A DNA stretch of 11,186 nt from DASPTB01 sp035623615 (lineage in GTDB: Bacteria > Actinomycetota > UBA4738), in assembly GCA_035623615.1 (NCBI GenBank), contig DASPTB010000107.1:1-11186 (forward strand), read 5' to 3'. This document shows, piece after piece, positions 6,001-11,186 of this stretch. The notes beneath the pieces were generated by a model, which saw nothing but the letters and a program-made list of their open reading frames with translations, had not been told where the DNA came from and did no database searches. The position numbers and the translations under genes are program-made. The stretch's first letter is position 1, and each line of letters starts with the position of its first letter.

Positions 6001-6900
6001 ATGGCGCTCGCGGAGCGATTCGCGCAGGGGAAGGTCCGCGACATCTACGAGGCCGGCGACGACCTCTTGCTCGTCGCCACCGACCGAATCTCGGCGTTCG
6101 ACGTGGTGTTGCCCACGCCGATCCCGGACAAGGGCCGCGTTCTCACCGGCCTGTCGCTGTACTGGTTCGAGCGGACGAAGGAGATCGTTCCCAACCACGT
6201 CCTGAGCGCGGACGCCCGCTCGTTCCCCGAGCCCTACGCGGCCGAGGCCGCCGAACTCGCGGGCCGTGCGACGCTCGTCCGGCGCGCCGAGGTGATCCCG
6301 GTCGAGTGCGTTGCGCGCGGTTACATCACGGGATCCGGATGGAAGGACTACCGGAAGACGGGCGCCGTTTGCGGCATCCCGCTGCCGGCCGGCCTCGTCG
6401 AGTCCGAGCGGCTTCCCGAGCCGATCTTCACGCCGACGACCAAGGCCGCGACCGGGCACGACGAGCCCCTGACGTTCGACGAGACGGCCGAGCTGATCGG
6501 GAAGGGTCTCGCCGAAAAGATCAAGGAGCTGACGCTGTCGCTGTACGAGTTCGGCGCCGCGCACGCGCGGGAGCGCGGGATCATCCTGGCGGACACCAAG
6601 TTCGAGTTCGGCTTCGCCGTCGGAGAGGTCATCCTCATCGACGAGGTCCTCACGCCCGACTCCTCACGCTTCTGGCCGACGGACAGCTACGAGCCCGGCC
6701 ACGGACAGCCGTCGTTCGACAAGCAGTACGTCCGCGACTGGCTCGACGAGAGCGGCTGGGACCACGAGCCGCCGCCGCCCGAGCTGCCGGAGGATGTGGT
6801 CGGGCAGACGGCGGCGCGCTACCGCGAGGCGTACGAGCGGATCACCGGTGAGTCCTTCGACGCCTTCCTCGACCGGATGGGAGCGCGGGCGGCGACATGA
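6001..6900 (+). CDS. purC: SAICAR synthase (phosphoribosylaminoimidazole-succinocarboxamide synthase)
   Basis: Couples CAIR with aspartate using ATP to give SAICAR, the product handed to PurB. From ATG 6001 the protein has 299 residues, the longer form (about 290-300) common in actinobacteria and yeast rather than the 240-residue E. coli form. Motifs are GKVRDIYE (10-17) for ATP, ATDRISAFDVVL (26-37), IPVECVARGYITGSGWKDY (99-117), FTPTTKAATGHDEPL (143-157), DTKFEFGF (198-205), DEVLTPDSSRFWP (214-226) and SFDKQYVRDWL (238-248). The frame is open back to 5767, but that extension lies inside purB and is unrelated to PurC, so the start is set by the ribosome site at 5989-5997 (5998 is an equal-frame alternative). 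The stop overlaps the purS start by 4 nt (ATGA). Confidence 0.96.
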   Translation: MALAERFAQGKVRDIYEAGDDLLLVATDRISAFDVVLPTPIPDKGRVLTGLSLYWFERTKEIVPNHVLSADARSFPEPYAAEAAELAGRATLVRRAEVIPVECVARGYITGSGWKDYRKTGAVCGIPLPAGLVESERLPEPIFTPTTKAATGHDEPLTFDETAELIGKGLAEKIKELTLSLYEFGAAHARERGIILADTKFEFGFAVGEVILIDEVLTPDSSRFWPTDSYEPGHGQPSFDKQYVRDWLDESGWDHEPPPPELPEDVVGQTAARYREAYERITGESFDAFLDRMGARAAT

Positions 6901-7184
6901 GCTACCGCGTGGTGGTGGGGGTTCGGCTCAAGGAAGGACTACTGGACCCGCAGGGGAAGGCGGTGGAGGCGGCGCTGCCCTCGCTCGGGTGGACGAACGT
7001 CTCGGGCGTGCGGGTCGGCAAGGAGATCGAGCTCGAGCTCGACGCGCCGGACGAGGCGGCCGCCCGCGCGCAGGTTGTCGAGATGTCCGAGCGATTCCTG
7101 TCGAACCCCGTGATCGAGACCTTCGAGATCCTGCGGGTGAGCGAGATCATGGCGCTGTCTCAATCGAACCAGAAAGCGACATGA
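6897..7184 (+). CDS. purS: FGAM synthase subunit PurS
   Basis: Small subunit of the three-part phosphoribosylformylglycinamidine synthase. It is thought to help pass ammonia from PurQ to PurL and to hold the complex together. The 95 residues carry the full family pattern: YRVVVGVRLKEGLLDPQGKA, then LGWTNVSGVRVGKEIELEL, AAARAQVVEM and FLSNPVIETFEIL. The last 14 or so residues (roughly VSEIMALSQSNQKAT) extend beyond the usual 80-85-residue family end and look weakly conserved. The start ATG overlaps the purC stop (ATGA), and its own stop overlaps purQ the same way. Only a distant GGGAG (13 nt upstream) serves as ribosome site, consistent with coupled translation. Its presence shows this organism uses the PurSQL system, not the fused enzyme of gammaproteobacteria. 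Confidence 0.94.
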   Translation: MSYRVVVGVRLKEGLLDPQGKAVEAALPSLGWTNVSGVRVGKEIELELDAPDEAAARAQVVEMSERFLSNPVIETFEILRVSEIMALSQSNQKAT

Positions 7185-7915
7185 GCGAGCCGCGGCCCCG
7201 CATCGGCGTCGTCACGTTTCCCGGGTCGCTCGACGACCGCGACGCCTTGCGCGCGGTTGCGTTGATGGGCGCGGAGCCGGTGTCGGTGTGGCACGCCCAC
7301 CGCTCGCTCGGCGACGCCGACGCCGTCATCCTCCCGGGGGGCTTCTCGTACGGCGACTATCTGCGCACCGGCGCGATCGCGCGGTTCGCGCCGGCGATGG
7401 AGTCGGTCGCCGCGTTCGCCGCCGCGGGCGGCCCGGTGCTCGGGATCTGCAACGGGTTTCAGATCCTCTGCGAAGCGGGCCTCCTTCCGGGTGCGCTCGT
7501 TCGCAACAAGGGTCTCGCGTTCGTCTGCCGGTGGCTCACGATCCGCGTCGAGAACGGAGAAGCCGGCGGCCACGAATCGTCAGGTAACCTGACAATTGGC
7601 CGCCGAGGCGAGCTGCTCTCGGTTCCGATCAAGCACGGGGAAGGGCGGTTCGTCGCGTCGCCGGACACGTTGGAACGGCTCGAGGGGGACGGCCGGGTCG
7701 CCTTCCGCTATGCGTCGCCCGGCGGCGAGGTGTCCGAGGACTTCAACCCGAACGGCAGCACCGCGAGCATCGCCGGTGTCTGGAACGAGGCGGGGAACGT
7801 GCTCGGGCTGATGCCGCACCCCGAGCACGCGGTCGACCCCGACCTCGGACCCACCGGCGGTCAGCCCATCCTGCAGTGGCTCCTGTCGGCGGCGCGGGCT
7901 CGGGTGCCGGCTTGA
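7181..7915 (+). CDS. purQ: FGAM synthase subunit PurQ (glutamine amidotransferase)
   Basis: Class I (triad) glutaminase that releases ammonia from glutamine for PurL. From ATG 7181 it has 244 residues, slightly above the usual 220-230. IGVVTFPGSLDDRD (8-21) opens the fold. LPGGFSYGDYLRTG (51-64) follows. The nucleophile elbow LGICNGFQIL has Cys90. KHGEGRF (151-157) comes next, and MPHPEH (211-216) gives the triad His213 and Glu215. The frame is open further upstream, to 6794 inside purC and purS, but the family begins at MSEPRPRIGVVTFPG, and the ATGA overlap with purS fixes the start. Residues of about 127-142, between VEN and the HGEG motif, form a loop roughly six residues longer than in Bacillus PurQ; its DNA contains a nested inverted repeat (7565-7604). 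The stop overlaps the proposed purL start (TTGA). Confidence 0.95.
   Translation: MSEPRPRIGVVTFPGSLDDRDALRAVALMGAEPVSVWHAHRSLGDADAVILPGGFSYGDYLRTGAIARFAPAMESVAAFAAAGGPVLGICNGFQILCEAGLLPGALVRNKGLAFVCRWLTIRVENGEAGGHESSGNLTIGRRGELLSVPIKHGEGRFVASPDTLERLEGDGRVAFRYASPGGEVSEDFNPNGSTASIAGVWNEAGNVLGLMPHPEHAVDPDLGPTGGQPILQWLLSAARARVPA
7565..7604. repeat. Nested inverted repeat inside purQ
   Basis: The inner arms GTCAGGT (7579-7585) and ACCTGAC (7587-7593) form a perfect 7-bp inverted repeat around a single A. The outer arms GGCGGCCA (7565-7572) and TGGCCGCC (7597-7604) form a perfect 8-bp repeat around it. The inner part is AT-richer than its surroundings. The element falls in the apparent insertion loop of PurQ (residues about 127-142). 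It could be an RNA hairpin in the coding region, a protein-binding site or a small inserted palindromic element. Confidence 0.5.
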
Positions 7916-10164
7916 CGGGCGCGACCGACGAGACTCAGCCGAGGACCCCCGCGCCGCCGGCCGAGCCGCTGCATCGGACGCTCGGCCTCACCGACACCGA
8001 GTACGCGGCGATCGAGTCCGGCCTCGGCCGCGCCCCAGAGCCGACCGAGCTCGCGATGTACTCGGTGATGTGGAGTGAGCACTGCTCGTACAAGTCGAGC
8101 AAGGCGCACCTGCGGACGCTGCCGACCGAGGGGCCGCGGGTGCTCGTGGGCCCCGGGCAGGACGCCGGCGTCGTCGACGTCGGCGACGGCGTCGCGTGCG
8201 TGTTCAAGATGGAATCGCATTCGCACCCTTCGGCCATCGAGCCTTACCAGGGAGCGGCGACCGGCGTCGGCGGGATCGTCCGCGACGTGCTCTCCATGGG
8301 GGCTCGCCCCGCCGCGCTGCTCGACCCCTTGCGGTTCGGGAGCCTTGACGGGGAGCGCAACCGGTACCTGTTCGGCGGGGTCGTCGCCGGGATCGGCAGC
8401 TACGGCAACTGCATCGGCGTGCCGACGGTCGGCGGCGAGGTGAAGTTCGCCGACTGCCACAGCGCGAACCCGACCGTGAACGTCATGTGCCTCGGGTTCG
8501 CGGCGGCCGACGCGTTGCTGCAGAGCCGCGCGGGCGGCCCGGGGAGCATCCTGTTGCTGATCGGCGCCGCGACCGGGCGCGACGGCATCGGCGGCGTCTC
8601 GGTCCTCGCGTCCCAGACGCTGGAGGAAGACGCGCACGAGTCGCGCCCGAGCGTGCAGATCGGCGACCCGTTCCTCGAGAAGCTGCTGATCGAGGCGTGC
8701 CTCGAGCTGAAGGACCTCGGACTGCTGGAAGGGTTGAAGGACCTCGGCGGGGCGGGCCTCACGTGCGCCGTCTCGGAAGCCGCGTCCGGCGTTCGCCTCG
8801 GCGCCGACCTCGACCTCGACCGGGTGGCGCTGCGCGAGCAGGGGATGGAGCCCTTCGAGATCCTGATCTCCGAATCGCAGGAACGCATGCTCGCGATCGT
8901 CCGGCCCGAGGACGTCGGCGCGGCGCAGGAGGTGTGCGCCAAGTGGGGACTCACGGGCGCGCCGGTGGCGGCGTTCGTCGACGGGGGGACGTTGACGGTC
9001 CGGCGCGGCGGCGAGGTGGTCGCGAGCCTTCCGGCGCGCAGCCTGGCCGACGAGGGGCCGGAGTACGATCGCCCCGCCGAGCGTCCGCAGTGGCTCGACG
9101 CGCTCAGCGCCGACGACCCTGCGCGCGCCCCCGCGCCGTCCTCGCTCGAGGACGCGTTCATCTCGGTGCTCGGTTCCCCGAACGTCGCCGGCACGAGGTG
9201 GGCCTTCGAGCAGTACGACCAGCTCGTGCAAGGTCAGACCCTGGTCGGCCCCGGCGCCGACGCCGCGGTGGTGCGCATCGAGGGGACGCTTCGCGCCGTT
9301 GCCGTTTCGGCGGACGGCAACGGCCGCTACGGCTTCCTCGATCCCTACGCGGGCGCGGTCCACGCGGTCGCGGAGGCCGCGCGCAACGTGGCCGCGGTCG
9401 GCGCGACGCCGGCGGCGATCACCAACTGTCTCAACTTTGGGAACCCCGAACGTCCCGAGGTGATGTGGCAGTTCCGCGAGGCCGTGCGGGGGATGGGCGA
9501 CGCGTGCCGCGCGTTCGGCACGCCGGTCACCGGCGGGAACGTGTCCTTTTACAACGAGTCCGCCGGGTCGGCGATCTATCCGACCCCGGTGATCGGGATG
9601 GTGGGGATCCTCGAGGACTACCGCCTGCTCGTGCGCAGCGGCTTCCCGGCCGAGGGTCTCGCGATCTACGCGCTCGGGGATACGCGGCCCGAGCTCGGCG
9701 GCTCGGAGTACGCGGAGGTCGTCCTCGGGAAGGTGTGCGGCCGCCCCCCGGCGGTCGACCTCGAGGCGGAATCGAAGCTGCACCGCCTGCTGGCCGCATC
9801 GTCGCGCGCCAACGTGCTCGCGTCCGCCCACGACTGCTCCGACGGCGGCATCGCGGTCGCGCTCGCCGAGTCGGCGATCAACGGGGGAGTCGGGTTCGAC
9901 GTCGTCCCTGCCGGGGGTGCGGCCGCCCATCTGTGGCTGTTCTCCGAATCGGCCTCGCGCGCCGTCGTCGCACCGGCGCTGGGGAGCGAGCGGGCGCTCG
10001 AGGAGCTCGCGGCCGCGCACGGCGTTCCGTGCGAACGCGTCGGGACGACCGGGGGCGGCCGGTTGCGGTTCGGCGACTTGTTCGAGGTGTCGCTGAACGA
10101 CGCGATCGTGGTCTACGAGAGCACGATTCCCCGGCTCATGTCGGCCAAGCGCGCGGCGGTGTGA
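7912..10164 (+). CDS. purL: FGAM synthase subunit PurL (short form)
   Basis: The ATP-dependent synthase subunit, which converts FGAR to FGAM with ammonia from PurQ. From TTG 7912 it has 750 residues, the size of the short PurL that works with PurS and PurQ. The first half carries ELAMYSVMWSEHCSYKSSK (46-64, active-site His57), FKMESHSHPSAIEPYQGAATGVGG, LKDLGGAGLTCAVSEAASG and SESQERML. The second half repeats the fold with TLVGPGADAAV, TNCLNFGNPERPEVMWQF, TPVTGGNVSFYNES and SAHDCSDGGIAVALAE. TTG 7912 is preferred because it overlaps the purQ stop (TTGA), like the other junctions. An in-frame GTG at 7876 would add 12 Gly/Ala-rich residues inside purQ and lacks a ribosome site. It is the last gene of the cluster and is followed by a terminator; purF and purM do not follow. 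Confidence 0.96.
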   Translation: MTGATDETQPRTPAPPAEPLHRTLGLTDTEYAAIESGLGRAPEPTELAMYSVMWSEHCSYKSSKAHLRTLPTEGPRVLVGPGQDAGVVDVGDGVACVFKMESHSHPSAIEPYQGAATGVGGIVRDVLSMGARPAALLDPLRFGSLDGERNRYLFGGVVAGIGSYGNCIGVPTVGGEVKFADCHSANPTVNVMCLGFAAADALLQSRAGGPGSILLLIGAATGRDGIGGVSVLASQTLEEDAHESRPSVQIGDPFLEKLLIEACLELKDLGLLEGLKDLGGAGLTCAVSEAASGVRLGADLDLDRVALREQGMEPFEILISESQERMLAIVRPEDVGAAQEVCAKWGLTGAPVAAFVDGGTLTVRRGGEVVASLPARSLADEGPEYDRPAERPQWLDALSADDPARAPAPSSLEDAFISVLGSPNVAGTRWAFEQYDQLVQGQTLVGPGADAAVVRIEGTLRAVAVSADGNGRYGFLDPYAGAVHAVAEAARNVAAVGATPAAITNCLNFGNPERPEVMWQFREAVRGMGDACRAFGTPVTGGNVSFYNESAGSAIYPTPVIGMVGILEDYRLLVRSGFPAEGLAIYALGDTRPELGGSEYAEVVLGKVCGRPPAVDLEAESKLHRLLAASSRANVLASAHDCSDGGIAVALAESAINGGVGFDVVPAGGAAAHLWLFSESASRAVVAPALGSERALEELAAAHGVPCERVGTTGGGRLRFGDLFEVSLNDAIVVYESTIPRLMSAKRAAV

Positions 10165-10171
10165 GCAGCGA

Positions 10172-10200
10172 GCGACGAGCCGGCGAAGCCGGCTCGTCGC
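10172..10200 (+). terminator. Hairpin terminator ending the purine cluster
   Basis: A perfect 13-bp stem (GCGACGAGCCGGC, 10172-10184, with 10188-10200) closes on a GAA loop 7 nt after the purL stop. There is no T-tract immediately after it; a short ATTT follows about 10 nt downstream. It separates the purine genes from the exported dehydrogenase gene. Confidence 0.8.
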
Positions 10201-10229
10201 GGAGGGAGAGATTTCGGCGGCGGGTCGTG

Positions 10230-10235
10230 TACGCT
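10230..10235 (+). promoter_or_regulatory. Possible -10 box for the exported dehydrogenase gene
   Basis: TACGCT fits TANNNT and lies 77 bp before the ATG. A start near 10242 would give a leader of about 70 nt containing both copies of the 20-bp repeat. No good -35 is visible at the right distance, so the call is weak. Confidence 0.25.
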
Positions 10236-10262
10236 GTGGCGCCGACAACGGCACCCCGGGCC

Positions 10263-10302
10263 GTCGGACCAATAGACACAAGGTCGGACCAATAGACACA
10301 AG
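10263..10302 (+). repeat. Perfect tandem duplication of a 20-bp unit before the ribosome site
   Basis: GTCGGACCAATAGACACAAG occurs twice in direct succession (10263-10282 and 10283-10302) without a mismatch. The end of the second copy supplies the AAG of the ribosome site AAGGAGG (10300-10306). The first copy ends in AAGGT instead. The unit is AT-richer than the surrounding DNA. It may be a duplicated regulator site or a slippage product that changes leader length. Confidence 0.9.
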
Positions 10303-10306
10303 GAGG
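10300..10306 (+). promoter_or_regulatory. Consensus ribosome binding site AAGGAGG
   Basis: Full Shine-Dalgarno consensus 5 nt before ATG 10312. It is the strongest in the window and fixes the start of the exported dehydrogenase, which is followed at once by a signal peptide. Confidence 0.85.
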
Positions 10307-10311
10307 AACGG

Positions 10312-11186
10312 ATGAGGCGGGTCAGGTTGCTGAGCGGCGTGGTGGCGCTTGTCGTCGCGCTCGGTTCGTGGACGACGACGGCAGCACACGCCTCGGCTCC
10401 CGGCGCCATCAGCGTCCAGCCGGTACTGACCGGCCTCGCGGACCCCGCGGTATTCGCCTTCCGTCCCGACGGGTCGATCTTCTACGCGGAACGGGAGACC
10501 GGCATCATCAGGGCCCACATCGCGGGCTCCGGCGACACACGCGTCTTCTACCGGGTGACGAGCCTCACCAACCCGGGCGTCCTCGGACTGGCGTTCGACC
10601 CGCACTTCCCGACCGACCCCTACGTCTACGTCTACGCCGTCCGGCTGATCGGCGGGAAGGTCTACGACCAGATCCTGAAGGTCACGTCGCGTCGCGGCGT
10701 CGGCGCCGCCGCCACGATCATCTTCTCGGTCCAGTCCAGGGCGGGCGTGCATCACTACGGCGGCCCGCTGGCGTTCGGCCCCGGCGGCAGCCTCTACGCG
10801 CTCGTCGGCGACGCCAACATCTCCGCGAACTCCCAGAACCTGAACACGCCGCTCGGGAAGGTCCTTCGCATGACGACCGATGGGAAGGCGCCCGGCAACA
10901 ACGTCCTCGGCCACCGCATCTTCGTGCGCGGCTTCCGCAATTCCTTGGGACTGAACTTCGACCCCGACACGGGGAAGCTCTGGGAAACGGAGAACGGGCC
11001 GGAGTGCAACGACGAGATCAACCAGTTCACCAACGGTGAGAACGGCGGATGGGGGCCGGCGGAGAACTGCGAGGGGACGTCGCCCGACGACACCAACAAC
11101 AGCGGTCCGGCGCCCCGAACACTGCCACTGTGGTGGTCGGTGACGACCATCGCCCCGACGGGGATGGCGTTCTGCCCCGAGGCCGG
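10312..11186 (+). CDS. Exported PQQ-dependent sugar dehydrogenase-like protein (3' end cut by window edge)
   Basis: Glucose/sorbosone dehydrogenase-type beta-propeller. Known relatives oxidise aldose sugars outside the cell using pyrroloquinoline quinone. 291 residues are visible without a stop. MRRVR, a hydrophobic stretch (about 6-20) and AHA-SA give a signal peptide likely cut after residue 27. Family motifs follow in order: LTGLADPAVFAFRPDGSIFY, ERETGIIR, GVLGLAFDPHFP, HHYGGPLAFGPGGSLYALVGD (147-167), GKVLRMTTDG, FVRGFRNSLGLNFDP (Arg209-Asn210) and ETENGPECNDEIN (225-237). Cys232, Cys253 and Cys288 suggest a disulfide in an extracytoplasmic protein. The usual HNGGR near the catalytic histidine reads HHYGGP, so PQQ binding and sugar oxidation are likely but not certain. 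It has its own promoter region and is not part of the purine operon. Confidence 0.85.
   Translation, partial: MRRVRLLSGVVALVVALGSWTTTAAHASAPGAISVQPVLTGLADPAVFAFRPDGSIFYAERETGIIRAHIAGSGDTRVFYRVTSLTNPGVLGLAFDPHFPTDPYVYVYAVRLIGGKVYDQILKVTSRRGVGAAATIIFSVQSRAGVHHYGGPLAFGPGGSLYALVGDANISANSQNLNTPLGKVLRMTTDGKAPGNNVLGHRIFVRGFRNSLGLNFDPDTGKLWETENGPECNDEINQFTNGENGGWGPAENCEGTSPDDTNNSGPAPRTLPLWWSVTTIAPTGMAFCPEA

Noticed and set aside
4605..6044. A 479-codon minus-strand frame opposite purB
   Set aside because: Composition-driven shadow of purB; no domain, ribosome site or promoter supports it.
6794..7180. A possible N-terminal extension of PurQ
   Set aside because: It overlaps purC and purS in another frame and is unlike any amidotransferase; the family start lies at the ATGA overlap at 7181.
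10263..10302. The 20-bp repeat pair as a CRISPR or attachment site
   Set aside because: There are only two abutting copies with no spacer, no cas genes, no integrase and no tRNA nearby.
7861..10914. A 1017-codon open frame on the minus strand covering all of purL
   Set aside because: It is antisense to a well-conserved gene, its product is a low-complexity Arg/Ala/Gly/Asp/His mix with no recognisable domain, and long antisense frames are expected in DNA this rich in G and C.

Overview
The window is high-GC DNA (roughly 70% by eye) with GTG and TTG starts, 4-nt stop/start overlaps, an apparently leaderless promoter and hairpin terminators without T-tracts. Together with a three-part FGAM synthase (PurS/PurQ/short PurL) and an aconitase of the AcnA type, this suggests an actinobacterium, possibly an uncultured soil lineage; the phylum is an inference. 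All the large genes are ordinary metabolic genes. No phage, transposon, CRISPR, tRNA or rRNA signal was seen.

Layout. 1-1119 is the 3' part of an aconitase gene on the plus strand, running in from the left edge. 1120-1224 is a convergent gap packed with hairpins. 1225-1413 on the minus strand is a small one-helix membrane protein of unknown function. 1414-1582 is a divergent intergenic region holding a TetR-type palindrome, two mutually exclusive inverted repeats in front of the small gene, and a TAGAAT -10 box spaced for leaderless transcription of purA. 1583-10164 is one tightly packed purine cluster: purA, purD, purE, purB, purC, purS, purQ, purL. A 13-bp-stem terminator (10172-10200) closes it. 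A perfect 20-bp tandem duplication then sits directly in front of an exported PQQ-type sugar dehydrogenase gene (10312 onward), which is cut by the right edge.

How the genes work together. PurD, PurSQL, PurE, PurC and PurB cover GAR, FGAM, CAIR, SAICAR and AICAR formation in de novo IMP synthesis. PurB also acts with PurA in the IMP-to-AMP branch. purF, purN, purM, purK and purH are not in the window. Overlaps at purD/purE, purC/purS, purS/purQ and purQ/purL imply translational coupling, which fits PurS, PurQ and PurL forming one complex.

The observations most worth a second look are the PurE protein, which lacks the usual GSxSD motif and the AAHLPG-type histidine loop; the structured divergent region around the small membrane protein; a nested inverted repeat inside an apparent insertion in purQ; and the tandem repeat in the leader of the exported dehydrogenase. 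I saw no convincing wholly new multi-gene system.
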